Positions 1 through 12,799 of a stretch of DNA of 60,000 nt are shown in pieces. The DNA is from Halisarca cf. caerulea (taxonomy: Eukaryota; Porifera; Demospongiae; Chondrillida; Halisarcidae): assembly GCA_963170055.1 (NCBI GenBank), contig CAUJGJ010000287.1:68201-128200 (forward strand). Direction: 5' to 3'. The notes under the pieces were generated by a model. The model had not been told where the DNA came from and ran no database searches. It saw nothing but the letters and a program-made list of their open reading frames with translations. The first letter of the stretch is position 1. The number at the start of each line of letters is the position of its first letter. Made by a program: the position numbers and the translations under genes.

Positions 1-77
1 ACACACACACACACACACAGTCATAGTTGACAACATCTTTACTTTCCTGCACCCCATCTAGCAATGTGCTTGTGCAG

Positions 78-1510
78 ATCATTTGTTTGATGATGCAACA
101 CTCAAAATGGCTGACAGAAGTAACTGGGAAGGTATGTATGTTGCTTTAGGGGAAGGTACACAAGATGTATACATTAGAGAAGCTATGTATGTATGTTTTT
201 TTAGGTGTTCTATGGTTGTGGTGTTAATGCAAATTGGAAAGTGAATTTTTATATGTGTGTGTAGTGGTAAAACTGCCACATCATTCTCTTGATTCTACTG
301 TACTCAAGTGTATCTCATGGTCCTAGTTAACTGCACAATCTCTTCTTCTCTAGAGTGCTTGTCTCTGCTTGTCAAATGCTTGAGTGAGCGGCAGAAGGTG
401 CTGTACAAGTTTAACAAGAAGCTCGGTGAAACCCATGACAGCCTTGCTTGGCTATTTGCTCAACAAGGTACAGACACTTCTCCTGAAATCTATGGATTTT
501 GTGTTTGTTAAACACATGTGTTGGTGTATGTGCCGGTCAGTTATTTGCTCAACAAGGTACAGACACTTCCCCTGAAATCTACGGATTTTGTGTTTGTTGA
601 ACACATGTGTTTGTGTATGTCCTGGTCAGCTATTTGCTCAACAAGGTACAGACACTTCCCCTGAAATCTACGGATTTTATGTTTGTTGAACACATGACAT
701 TGTGTTTGTGCATGTCCTGGTGATAGGGGTGAAGACCTTTGGTAGCAGCAATTCCTGTGATCACTTCCTTGACAGTTGTTCTTTATCTCCTTCTGTTTTG
801 GGAGCAGCAACTACACTCGTATTCCAACACTGCACATTACTGCATGCCCTCTTGACATCATCCATTGGGATTACAGCTCTCCAAGGATGTATATTGCACC
901 ATATGTCATGTATAGAATGGAAACTTTTATTTTGTTTTATAAAATGTGTGTGTATCTACTCTCTGTGTGTGTGTGTGGGTGTGTGGGTGTGTACGTGCTG
1001 GCATGTGTGTTTAATGGCAGTCAATTCACATGGTCCATCACTCAACAGGTGACTTCTTAAGAGCCTCTCAGCACTGCAGGAAGAGTGTAGAGATTGTAGA
1101 AGCACTGTTTGGAAGTGAAAGCATTGAGCTGGCACACGAACTGCACAAGCTAGCTCAGCTTCTATTCAACAGGTACTGTTTCAGAGGGTACTGGTGGCAG
1201 ACATGTTTGCATTGTGTATAGTGTTCTACTGTGTGTGTGTGAAGGGGGGGGAAGTTTCAAAGGAATGACCTTGTACCCTCAATTTAGCACTTAGACTTAT
1301 GTATGCACATACATGTAATGTACTGTGTCTTCTTGTGTATGTCATGATATACCACATTGCACTATTTCATCCTTGCTATATAGCAAACAAGTCAAAGATG
1401 CTATAGTAGTCACAGAAAGGGCTATGAAACTGCTCTCCAAGTGCACCTCTCAAGAGGAGGACTTGTTAGAGCTTCAGTCGATGCTGGACTGCCTACTGCA
1501 AGTGAAATAG
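78..1510 (+). CDS. SMYD4-like protein, C-terminal part (4 exons, 5' end outside window)
   Basis: Exons are read at 78-131, 354-467, 1049-1172 and 1384-1510 (TAG stop at 1508-1510). All have AG acceptors and GT donors, and the frame joins cleanly across the three introns. The product segment is alpha-helical and TPR-like. The stretch HELHKLAQLLFN in the third exon, after a RASQHCRKSVEIVEALFG helix, resembles the C-terminal helical repeats of SMYD4 (SET and MYND domain protein 4), as I recall that family. The last exon (ERAMKLLSKCTS, then LLELQSMLDCLL) also fits that tail. The catalytic SET and zinc-binding MYND parts must lie left of the window, so enzymatic activity cannot be judged here. Other TPR proteins remain possible. 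The second exon's donor region is triplicated downstream (see repeat at 453-645), and an inverted copy of the first two exons lies at 3501-3889. Confidence 0.72.
453..697 (+). repeat. 89-bp tandem triplication spanning a splice donor
   Basis: The sequence TATTTGCTCAACAAGGTACA begins at 453, 542 and 631, giving an 89-bp period. The first copy is the true end of the second SMYD4-like exon (donor GT at 468). The later copies carry the same 15-base exon end plus donor, each preceded by an acceptor-like GGTCAG. Reading through the first donor meets a TAA at 509-511, so the later donors should not give a functional extension of the exon. Confidence 0.85.
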
Positions 1511-2298
1511 CAGTGGATGGGGACAAGCAAGCGAGATAGCAGTGGATGAGGACAGTCATGGACGTCTGTACATGTACGTAGATTGCCTGTAGCAATGGAT
1601 TGATGACCATAGCACTGGGCTTATGGTTGTACAGCAGTGTGCATGAGTGGTGAAATTTGCTTACTATATGTACGTACCTCATTGGGGACACAAAATCAGT
1701 CTTTTTAGCTTTTAGCTGCAGAATGATACCGAGCATGATGACTTGTAAGCTTCAAATTTGGAATTTTTGGGTCAAATTTAACCTACTTCACGGTAAAAGG
1801 GTTAAAGGAATATTCAGGTTCAAGGCATGTATCTTCCCATCCTGGACCATAACCCTAGCAATATATTATGTTTCTGATAGGGAGATCATCCTTGATGTAT
1901 GAGTCCAATCCCGAAGATATACACATGTTTACAGTAGCCCACTGTACATTCCAGCTGTACACATTGTAGGGAAGGTGCCTGTACTGGTTAAGCTGATGGT
2001 ACATTCCAGAGGGGTATTGCGTGTTGTGTGGTATGGATTCTGTGGTGTAAGGATGTCTGCCACATAGCTGCTGTGAGGTGAATGCACTGTCTCAGAGGAT
2101 GGCTATCTCAGACCTACCAATTCCACATCAGATGCATACGGTTCTGAGTACCACTTGACCTGATGAATGGGTTGAGTGTCAACAGCAGTTGTGAGTACTT
2201 TGGTGCATACCAAACATACCTCCACACACTCCACCATCTGACTATCATTTGTTTTGTACCATTGTGGCTCTATTGCTGTCTTCAGTGGGTGTGATACT

Positions 2299-2405
2299 AG
2301 TCTCGTGTAGCCAGACCCTTACCCGATTCCCTATTCTACGAAGGGGAGGTTAGCTTTTCCCCCATTTATTTTTCGGTGGAAAAGGGTCGGCTACGCCAGA
2401 CTAGT
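2299..2405. mobile_element. Short TIR element (MITE), filled site
   Basis: The 107-bp insertion has imperfect inverted ends (AGTCTCGTGTAGCCAGACCC on the left; GGGTCGGCTACGCCAGACT on the right). It is flanked by the direct repeat GTGATACT at 2291-2298 and 2406-2413. The duplicate locus near 5351-5359 has the uninterrupted site (GTGATGCTGGGAC). The 8-bp target duplication suggests a hAT-type origin, though the exact end is uncertain by about 3 bases. Confidence 0.75.
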
Positions 2406-2498
2406 GTGATACTGGGACGGAATACAGCTAACCAGCTCACAGTAGTGTAAAACCACGAAGACCTAATATGCATGAGTCAAGGTTGTGTGCATGGCTTG

Positions 2499-2504
2499 AA
2501 TAAA
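2499..2504 (+). terminator. Candidate polyadenylation signal AATAAA
   Basis: AATAAA occurs about 990 bp after the SMYD4-like stop codon. It is only a candidate, since no transcript evidence is available. The duplicate copy (near 5460) has lost the motif. Confidence 0.2.
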
Positions 2505-2890
2505 GCCTTGGTAGCCATTTTGGGAGTGGGTCCGGCTACGCTAGACAAGGCTCAAAGCCATGTTTGTGATGTAGCACTCAATGAATAGGGTTACTACGGA
2601 CGAGTGCTCCAAAGATCATCCGAACAGAGATAGAAGATAGATGACATTGTGTTTGTGCATGTCCTGGTGATAGGGGTGAAGACCTGTGGTAGCAGCAATT
2701 CCTGTGGTCACTTCCTTGACAGTTGTTCTTTATCTCCTGCTGTTTTGGGAGGAGCAACTACACTCGTATTCCAACACTGCACAATACTGCATACCCTCTT
2801 TTCCTCATCCATTGGGATTACAGCTCTCCGAGGATGTATATTGCACCATATGTCATGTATAGAATGGAAAATGTTGTTCTATTTCTCTCT

Positions 2891-2903
2891 CTCTGTGTGT
2901 GTG

Positions 2904-2973
<70 letters not shown>

Positions 2974-3046
2974 ATGTGTGTGTGTGTGTTTGCATGTGTG
3001 TGCACGTGTGCGTGTGTGTGTGTTTGCATGTGTGTGCGCATGTGTG

Positions 3047-3102
<56 letters not shown>

Positions 3103-3162
3103 ATGCACTCTTGCGTGCGTGCGTATTTACATGTATGTGCGCATGTGTGTGTTTGTGTGTGT

Positions 3163-3209
<47 letters not shown>

Positions 3210-3330
3210 TGTTTACATGTGTGTACGCATATGTGTGTGTGTGTGTGTGTGTATGTGTGTTCGAGTGTGTGTGTATGGGTGTGGGTGTGTTGGTGTGGGT
3301 GTGTGGATGTCTGGGTGTATGTGTACATAC
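2891..3330 (+). repeat. Compound TG microsatellite
   Basis: Long (TG)n runs are interrupted by TGCATG, TGCGCATG and similar variants. All reading frames are open across it (VCVCVC or HTHTHT peptides), which is an artefact of the repeat. Confidence 0.95.
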
Positions 3331-3500
3331 ATGTCTATGCTACGTATTCCAGCAGAGATGTCATGTGTTTAACAAACACAAAATCCTTAGATTTCAAGGG
3401 AAGTGTCTGTACCTTGTTGAGCAAATAGCTGACCGGCACATACACAACCACATGTGTTTAACAAACACAAATCCGTATATTTCAGGGGAAGTGTCTGTAC

Positions 3501-3889
3501 CTTGTTGAGCAAATAGTCGTGCAAGGCTGTCATGCGTTTCACCGAGCTTCTTGTTAAACTTGTACAGCACCTTCTGCCGCTCACTCAAACATTTGACAAG
3601 CAGAGACAAGCACTCTAGAGAAGAAGAGATTGTACAGTTAACTAGGACCATGACATACACTTGAGTACAGTAGAATGCAGAAAATGATGTGGCAGTTTTA
3701 CCACTACACACACATATAAAAATTCATTTTCCAATTTGCATAAACACCACAACCACAGAATATCTAAAAAGAAATTGTACATAGCTTCTCTAATGTACAC
3801 ATCTTGTGTACCTTCCCCTAAAGCAACATACATACCTTCCCAGTTACTTCTGTCAGCCATTTTGAGTGTTGGATCATCAAACAAATGAT
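3501..3889 (-). pseudogene. Inverted two-exon fragment of the SMYD4-like gene
   Basis: On the minus strand, exons 3889-3836 (54 bp) and 3614-3501 (114 bp) match the plus-strand exons 78-131 and 354-467, with their splice sites and the intervening intron. The copied second exon differs by at least one codon (Trp to Arg in DSLARLF), but the frame is uninterrupted. The following two exons and stop are absent: beyond 3501 the copy continues through the 89-bp repeat and then into unrelated TG repeats. It is best read as a truncated inverted duplicate, unless it is spliced into an unseen antisense transcript. Confidence 0.7.
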
Positions 3890-3945
3890 CTGCACAAGCA
3901 CATTGCTAGATGGGGTGCAGGCAAGTAAAGATGTTGTCAACTATG

Positions 3946-3947
<2 letters not shown>

Positions 3948-4024
<77 letters not shown>

Positions 4025-4100
4025 GTGTGTGAGTTAGCATGTGTGTGCACATGTGTGTGTGCATATGTGTGTGTGTGTGCGCGCGCGCGCATGTGTGTGT
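3948..4100 (+). repeat. TG microsatellite with GCGC and GCATG variants
   Basis: A (TG)n run of about 70 bp is followed by degenerate TGTGCA and CGCGCGCG stretches. It mirrors the (AC)n run at positions 1-18 as part of the inverted duplication. Confidence 0.9.
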
Positions 4101-4224
4101 GCGTGCGTGCATGCATGCATGTGTACATGCATGTTGCCATGAGCATGCTTCTGCATGTGCATATGAGCATATGTCCGTGCAACCATGAGCATGTGTGCAT
4201 ATGTCAACAAGAGTCAACTACATA

Positions 4225-4430
4225 CATATGACTGTGTGTGTGTGTGGTGTGTGTGTGTGTGTGTGGGTGTGCATGTGTGTATGTGTGTGTGTTTGAGTGT
4301 GGGTGTGTGTGAGTGAGTATGTCAACAAGTGTCAACGACATACATATGACTGTGGGTGTGTGGGTGTGTGGGGTTTTTTGTGTGTGTTTGTGTGGGTGTG
4401 TGGGTGCATGTGGATGTCTGGGTGTATGTG
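4225..4430 (+). repeat. Degenerate TG/TGGG microsatellite
   Basis: TG-rich DNA with TGTGGGTG variants. It also contains a short duplicated block: TCAACAAG followed by ACATACATATGACTG occurs at about 4203 and 4322. Confidence 0.75.
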
Positions 4431-4682
4431 TATATACATGTCTATGCTACGTATTCCAGCAGAAATGTCATGTGTTTAACAAACACAAAATCCATAGATT
4501 TCAGGGGAAGTGTCTGTACCTTGTTGAGAAAGTAGCCGAGCAAGGCTGCACATTACTGCATGCCCTCTTGACATCATCCATTGGGATTACAGCTCTCCGA
4601 GGATGTATATTGCACCATATGTCATGTATAGAATGGAAAATGTTATTTTTTTATAATATGTGTGTATATCTACTCTCTCTTT

Positions 4683-4685
<3 letters not shown>

Positions 4686-4764
<79 letters not shown>

Positions 4765-4775
4765 CACACACACAT

Positions 4776-4848
<73 letters not shown>
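4686..4848 (+). repeat. CA microsatellite
   Basis: (CA)n over about 160 bp, interrupted by an AA and two CATGTACA units. It lies inside the direct-repeat block 4545-5605. Confidence 0.95.
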
Positions 4849-4851
<3 letters not shown>

Positions 4852-4885
4852 TTACATTGTGTATAGTGTTCCACTGTGTGTGTGG

Positions 4886-5605
4886 TATGTATCTTCCCAT
4901 CCTGGACATTTGCCCTAGCAATATAATATGTTTCTGATAGGGAGATCATCCTGGGTGTATGAGCCTAATCCTGAAGATATACACATGTTTACAGTAGCCC
5001 ACTGTTCATTCCAGCTGTACACATTGTAGGGAAGGTGCCTGTACTTGTTGCACTGATGGTACATTCCAGAGTGGTCTTGCGTGTTGTGTGGTATGGATTC
5101 TGTGGTGTAAGGATGTCTGCCACATAGCTGCTGTGAGGTGAATGCACTGTCTCAGAGGATGGCTATCTCAGACCTACCAATTCCACATCAGATGCATACA
5201 GTTCTGAGTACCACTTGACCTGATGAATGGGTTGAGTGTCAACAGCAGTTGTGAGTACTTTGGTGCATACCAAACATACCTTCACACACTCCACCATCTG
5301 ACTATCATTTGTTTTGTACCATTGTGGCTCTATTGCTGTCTTCAGTGGGTGTGATGCTGGGACAGAATACAGCTAACCAGCTCACAGTAAGATCATCGTG
5401 TAAAATCATGAAGACTTAAACTTGATATGTACGAGTCTAGGTTGTGTGCGTGGCTTGTGTAAAGCCTTGGTAGCCATTTTTGGAAGTGGGTCCGGCTACG
5501 CTAGACAAGGCTCGAAGCCATGTTTGTGATGTAGCACTCAATGAATAGGGTTACTACGGACGAGCGCTTCAACGCTCATCCAAACAGAAATTGAAGATAG
5601 ATAGG
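4886..5605 (+). repeat. Segmental duplication, right copy (partner 1827-2640)
   Basis: Near-identical to 1827-2640 without the 107-bp MITE. It ends about 90 bp before the start codon of the giant Calx-beta gene, so part of that gene's upstream region is duplicated DNA. Confidence 0.85.
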
Positions 5606-5695
5606 TGATCGATAGTTCGAAGTGCTGTCGCTAGGAAATCGCGGCGTGGCTATTTCAGACGAAGGCTGAAGACTGTGCTCCTGACGCCCGGTACA

Positions 5696-5765
5696 ATGGC
5701 GCACAGCTCTTCGTGGGCTGCGATCTTCCTCTTAGTAGCCCTCTCCGTCGGCACAACGTACGCTG
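5696..5765 (+). CDS. Exon 1: signal peptide of the Calx-beta protein
   Basis: The exon is 70 bp and ends in phase 1 at donor GTAAGT (5766). It encodes 23 residues with a hydrophobic core of about 11 residues and small residues before the predicted cleavage. An in-frame ATG at 5675 would extend the N-terminus by seven residues. 5696 is preferred because a compact signal peptide follows it. Confidence 0.75.
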
Positions 5766-8700
5766 GTAAGTGCTCCTCGTCTGATATGCAGTGTCCTCAT
5801 ACCTTTGCTTTGTTTTTGTCGATACTCGTTAGTGTAACTATTGTCAATGGAGTGTCTAGTCTGTGTGATGTTCAGCAACTAAAACTTTTGGGTACAAAGT
5901 CCCCTCGTTTCTTCATAATGCGTTTGGCCCTGCTTGCGCGCGCGCCCTTTTCTTGTACCTACTCCAGCGTGTGGCTTGAGAATCTAAGCTTTTCACAAGC
6001 TACATAAACATGTGTGCCAGTATGGCCTGTTGTCTTAGCTGCAGTGTAGTCTGTGGCACGTGTTGGAATTTGTGTTATGGCAGCCAGCGCCTGGTAAAGG
6101 CCCACTTAAGGCGATGTGCCTTCTCTTAACGTATAACATCTTAAGATGTATTTGCATGGTTTTTGAGTAACGTTAGTACCTGTCTGTCCCTTTGTTAAAC
6201 TTCTGAGACATCTTGCGAGTTTCACAGTCACTCAGTATTTGCTATTTATTAGAAATATTTCACTGTTCACGAGTCATGCATTTTATCTTATAGCATTCAT
6301 TAGAGTGTAACACAAGTTCAACTATATAGAACGATTGTCTGTGTTGTAGCCATCCATTTGATCGAGGTTCATGTCCTGTTTAGTGTCTTGGTTCTCGGTC
6401 TGTACCTGGCAACTGTATTGCATTGTGTACATTTTGTCGCGCCATGTGTGTACATACATGCATGCCTTTTCTGTTTATGCAATGGCCCCTCCTATGAGGG
6501 ACTGTCCTCATGAAAGATCACCCCTCTTATACGACTGGCTTGCTGGTCACTAATATATAATATTGGTCACATAGTATGTACGTACCCCCCCCCCCAATCA
6601 TTGGAGATCACCTGTTTGACATGTACCATCTTTATTGAGTTTTTAGATGGGATTCGCTACTGATGAAGGAGGTGAAATGTGACCACCTCTTCACCGACCC
6701 AATGGTCACAAAAACTTAGGGTGACCTAACCTATAGCCCAGCTTAGTTAGTCAGGAAAGGAGCGTACATCATCCGCAGTAGACCTAATGGTCACATATGT
6801 AACCCTAGGGTAACCAAGCCTAACCTAACCTTGGCTAGTTTGTCTGTTGTAAAGGAAAAAAAAAACAGCCATGAGCTATGCACCATCTCGGTTCCCTACA
6901 GTTTTCTCACTAAATAGGTAATAACAGTATTTAATGCATGTTCTTTTGTCCAATGAGTGCATTTGCCATCACTAGGCCACCTTGTCTTTCTTTTATTGCT
7001 CCTTTCATGGTTTTATTGTCCTTTGTTGTGTGTTCATTAGTGCCAAAATCTACTGTCCTCCCCTCTGACAATGCATCTCCTCTATGTATGATAATTCAAT
7101 CTAAGATTGTGGCCAGTGACCATCTGTTGGCCTGTAATTTAGTGAGAGTTGTGTTTCCTCCAGTGCCTAATGGCATCAGTAATGCTCAACCTGAGTATGT
7201 GTGTTTGCTCATATTATGGAGAGCCTATGGTTAGCTTGCCGGTAGCCGTGCTACCTGAACTGATGCTTTCACAGTGGAATTCAGTGTACTGTGGTGTTCC
7301 TGCCTTTGAACTATATTCCCAGTGTATTGGCCATATGGGAACACCTGTCTAGGATGGTGTTCTAGGGATTCGTTCAATACTTTGTCCTCTTGTATATCTC
7401 AGCATTGAGTAATTGTCCATTGAGATCACGGGTCATTATCACACAACTCTCCCAAGAAGTAGCATGTACACTGTACATATATCATCAGCAGATTCTGTTC
7501 TGTGGTAGTCATATATGTAGATGACGGTCAATCACATGGAACTACTGCAGGCCAAAATTGTTCCCTGTGCTCTAGTTTTCCGCTTATTATTTGAATTTTT
7601 GCTCTATGTTCTCACTCTTGTGCTTGGTCTAATGAGTCAGATGTGCTGAGTCTAGCAGCGCTTTGTGGGCAATATGCACCTACTATATGTATGTACATAC
7701 CTACATAATAATCCCTCATTACACACATCCAAGAGATTTTGACAAGTTCATTCTCCACAACCATGATGTTGCTACAGAGGAGTTGGGGGGGGGGGGGGAT
7801 AATTTACACTTAAGGTGATAAGTAACCTCACAGAAATGGTTTCTAACCAGAGTACTTGGTGTGTGGTCCCATATTGAGGCCTGCCTGCTGCACATCAGGA
7901 GATTAACATCATGTGCGATTAGCACTGCATTGTGTTGATTGAGTAGCATAGCTTCACACCTATTGTGATCCTGACATGATATACATGCCTCCTACCACTG
8001 GCCAGGGTGTTGAGTATGCCTGTCTATTCTGTTGTTGGCAGAGGCTATGGCTATGACAGATGTTTTTCCCATCAGCCTTATCATGTGTAGATCAGTTTAC
8101 AGCCTCCAACTGTGGATGCCTGTCATATTTCCCCACTGTCTTGGGTGGAAGTGTGTGTGGTTGTGTGGCTTCACCTTCCACATACTCTGTCCTTGCACTT
8201 AGCAGAGCCTGCACTCCCTTGTTTGTCCAGAATCTCAAATTAGATTTAATCGTCGTCAAATCTGTACATATTAGAGAGCATTGTACATGCGTATGTACAA
8301 TATGCTGCTCACAATGTGCTTATGTGTAGAAGTGATAACTGCCATCTTGTTCATACACATTGGTCCCTTTCTGTCTACTTTTCAAACATTGAATGAGGTA
8401 AGGTTGTAGGAACTAGCAACACCTTCTTCTTTTAATGTACTTTTTGTAAAGTATTACAATTATTTATATTATTAGATACTGCATATCGATTATCTCTTGA
8501 TTACTTTGTACACCATTGACAATTGTCAATTTTCATAGTTTTAGAAAACCACTAAATACATACGTAGTTTTGAACAGCAAAGACTGTGATTTGCTTGAAG
8601 CTAGACTTTCAGGTTGAGGGCAAAGCAGCGTTGTATTACTTTCACTTATCGCCATTTGTTTGATCAGTTGCAGATTTGTAATTTTATCACAAGAACATCA

Positions 8701-11700
8701 TATTGAGTAAAGTGCTTTCTGCCACTAATTGATATGAGAAACTTTGTATGGATGGCTTGTTATGTACCTATGAATAATTATGAACTTGCTGTGCTTAAGA
8801 GATACCCTTTCCCCTTAATCGCTCATCTATCCTTGCTTAAAGTAAATTTATGCCATGTGTCTACTAAATTTGATGATTGGCAGTATCACAAGCACAAGGG
8901 AGAGCTGTTGCAGAGGAAATATCCAGGTTGTCTACAGGGCAATGTGAAAGTTATCCTAGGTTGCCCCTGGGGAAATATAATGGAAGCAATAGACACAATG
9001 ATATGTATGTGACAGAGATGACGAAAGTGGATTGCACAATGCACAAATGGCTAAATTGTTTCGATGGGTGCCTTAAAACAGTTGAAAGTAGCCTAAACTT
9101 GTTTGCATGGGTGCGAGATGGTTTTAGGGATATCGTTTCCTATACAGTGATTTAGAAACTGTTAGTAATTCTACCTTTGTTATGTGCTCATTCACAACTG
9201 TCACTAAACTGGATTGACCATGAGGCAACTGAGTTTGACATTTTGGGGTGCCCACAAGAAAATTTCCGTGTCTCAGATAACCAGACGACTGTTAAATTTT
9301 GCTCTATGTTGCATCCATGTTTCTTTCTGTATCAGGAGGGAACCAGGTTAAACATTTTTAGTTGCCCGAAAGAAAACCTAGATGTCCCAGATGACTAATA
9401 AATGTTCTGCCTATAGTTTTTTTCTGTCAGTACTGTATTCAGTCACAAAGTGGTGACACTCAATGATTTGGCATATTGGGGATTATTTGCATTGTGTATG
9501 ATTTTCATGATGGAAAGATGTTATTTAAATGTCTAAAAGATTGTAATAACTGGAAGTTTGCTGCAATATACATATATACGTACATATACATGGGTATACA
9601 TATGTACGTAATACATGTATGTATGTGTATATATTCTCAATAAGGTACGTATCTATGTATACACAGGTAAGGGCACAGTATCCATGGTGTATGTTGACAT
9701 ACATACACATAACAACCAGATGCATTCATGCACACATACAAATTTACACGTTTCTCCCTACATATCTTATTGTGTGGTGCAGCGCCATGCTACTTTTTCA
9801 TCATGCAACGTCTCTATTTAAGATTAAATTATCGAATATTAAGTCAACATGTTCAGTAAAGTAGACATTTACTGCACTGACGGTGGCCATTTTATATGAC
9901 ATCATTTCAACTGAAACACACAGGAATGAAGTTAATATGAGCCTGTTATAACATATGTAATATCAATGGCTACAGCCCATTATGTACGTAGATGATGTTG
10001 GCAGCTGGTATACATATACATTGACATGCCACAACCTATAGCTTAAAATATGTGTCCATGTTTAGGGAGGTGTTTAGGTTGGATGGTCTGTGTATAAGTC
10101 ATGTATGTGGTGTCGCAATCATTATTAATGAAATTTCTGATTCCTACCATTAGTATTTTGACATACACTCCATTGCAACAAAACTATACAGTCACAGAAT
10201 ATTTAGTTTTGGGGAGAACCCTGACGTACATGTGTACATATGTACGTACACAAACATGTTACTCAGTCTTGTCTTGAGATTTCCATCAGTTGCTTTTCAT
10301 CAGAATTGAGAAATATTAATGATAATAATATCATCAGTGATTTTTGACATCATGATTATTGGGATAATTGTTGCACATATTGGTTTATTACCTCTTTCCA
10401 ATTCAAGTGTCAGCATAATACTTGGTTAGGCATACCCAAATTTCAAGGGACTTGTTGCATGTACACACATACCTTAGGACACCAGTGCTGTACATGCAAT
10501 TATTGTGATAATTGTGAATTTTGTTGGACGATAATTATGACTGATTAAAACCCATATCGCCCATTCTCAGTGCATACGTATGTACGTACATAGATGTCAG
10601 GCCACAGTGTGACACTCAATAACATTGGCTTAATGTCGTTAGTTATGTATGGTATGGTTATTAGTTCTCTTAGACTGACTGTAATGCATCACTATCAGCA
10701 TGTCTGTATGTAACATGATCTGTAAAGCAATCGAAAGCATGTGTTTTGCTGTATAATTGCACGTGTACAAACATACGTACATACATATGTACATAGGCCC
10801 TCCACTGCTTGCTCTCGGTTTTTGTACCGGATAATCTTATTTTTGTTAAGGTTATTTTTAGTGTGATTAAGCTTTTTTCATGTATGTACATATGTTCGAT
10901 CCAAGCAGACGCGTACAAACATTTTAGCACAGACCCACGCGACTTCCATCAGATTAGAGAATAGCATGTGCATCTTTGTTACATGAAATGTGTGTACATT
11001 CTGTGCATTCACTCTAAAATTACTGAAATCCTTCTTGTTGTCGGTCGATCTCTTCCAGTGTTATCCTTACACTACCAGTTTGCTTTATACATATACAAGA
11101 AGGTAATCATGTGTACATGCACATGCACGTGTATCTTGGTGATGGACATTGGGAACACAACACCATGCTCTCCTTTTCTTGGGCTAGCATAAGCAACACT
11201 ATTAGTCATACCAACATACCCTACATCCTATTGTTGATGTACTGTTTCCTCGCATTTGATTTTGTTAAGTTTATTTACAGTGACTCCTGAAGTACGCAGG
11301 TTGACAAGAAGTGGATTGAGGGGTGTAGTTTGTCAGTTTAATCCCCAGCCTGTGCTAGGATAGTAGGTGTTCCGTAATGCTATTAATAATCCTAAACAAA
11401 GGAATGAAAACTGTCATACTATGAATAATTTTTCTTGACTTAAAGTATACATATTCACTGAATGAGGCTCCAGTGTACGTGCACATGTGATTGTTTATTG
11501 TAGTATAGTATCTGCTCCATTATAATACTCACTTTTCATTTGTGTTATCTTTCTTCCCCAGTCATATGTTTTGAAGGAACACCTCAGCCTACTTTCAGAG
11601 GTCCACTGTTCAGATTTCAAGCTCAGGAGTCTGAGGGACAGTTGTGTGCTACTGTGGTACGAGATGTGGCTGATATTGATGATGAGGACTTTGAGTCTTT

Positions 11701-11925
11701 CCAGTATTCAACATTTGTAGTTGGATCTCCTATATTTGGTGATGGACCAGCTACTGGTGAGACATGCATTGTGCTTGTGTCCCTAAAGCAAAAGCCTCTT
11801 AACTCCATTGGTAGCCATCTTCTGGGAGTTCATGCAAGTCTTTATATCTGCTGCATTGTGTGTGTGTGTGTGTGTGTGTGTGTCTGTGTGTGTGTTTGTC
11901 TCTCTGTGGGTATTTGGGTGTGTGT

Positions 11926-12002
<77 letters not shown>

Positions 12003-12123
12003 GTATTTTGGTGGTGCGTCAGCTGCTGGTGGTTTACACATGTACTAGTACTAGATATCGTTTTTGTTCTCTGTGTGTACTGGAGTACACACACACACGC
12101 ACTCTCGCGTGCGCGCACACACA

Positions 12124-12173
<50 letters not shown>

Positions 12174-12636
12174 CACACACAGGCACATGGCCTATGAAGA
12201 CCAAGTGTTACTACTGTTGAATAAGTATTAGTTATAACCTGGAAACCATTCACTGTTTACTATTGGTGTGTACAGTCTCATCTAGAGTTGATCAGTTTTA
12301 ACCACTTACCCTATCAATTGACATCAATTAGGAAGTGTGCGTATATCAGTGACCTGTGCTACATCACAAATGTTAGCACACTTTTTCCTTTGATCCACAC
12401 ATAATTCGCCCCCACACCAGGATACAATGTGCTATTGTACTTTATTTCATTTTACCCATACCTTTCACCATCAGCCACTGATTTTGTTTGTATATAATCT
12501 ATTGACTACAACTGTTAGGGAACTATGTATGTTGGTGATTGTATAGTGATAAATGTTTGTGTTTGAACACTGTTAACTTATTACTGTGTCGGAAGTCTTA
12601 GTGCTGGCCTCCTTTCTTGTACGTATGAAATTTATG

Positions 12637-12700
<64 letters not shown>

Positions 12701-12721
12701 TGTGTGTGTGTGTGTGTGTGC

Positions 12722-12758
<37 letters not shown>

Positions 12759-12764
12759 TGAGTG

Positions 12765-12799
<35 letters not shown>

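Larger units (their letters stand above)
1827..2640 (+). repeat. Segmental duplication, left copy (partner 4886-5605)
   Basis: Starting at ATGTATCTTCCCATCCTGGA, this block matches 4886-5605 almost base for base over about 700 bp. The main difference is a 107-bp insertion at 2299-2405 that the right copy lacks. Confidence 0.85.
1511..5695. other. Rearranged intergenic zone between the two genes
   Basis: No independent gene is seen. The zone is a mosaic of copies of the preceding locus. Positions 2642-2880 directly repeat 697-935. Positions 3394-3948 are an inverted copy of about 19-690. Positions 4435-4545 are a second, shorter inverted fragment. Positions 4545-5605 directly repeat parts of about 831-2640, lacking roughly 961-1200 and 1243-1826. 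Long TG/CA arrays separate the blocks. The DNA just upstream of the giant Calx-beta gene therefore derives from the 3' flank of the SMYD4-like gene. Confidence 0.75.

Noticed and set aside
2649..4918. Long open frames of VCVCVC or HTHTHT peptides
   Set aside because: They are translations of TG/CA microsatellites and are open in several frames on both strands.
5766..11561. Small genes in intron 1 (for example near 6938-7234 or 8734-9012)
   Set aside because: No domain, no splice-supported partner exons and no recognisable similarity. The lengths are ordinary for chance frames.
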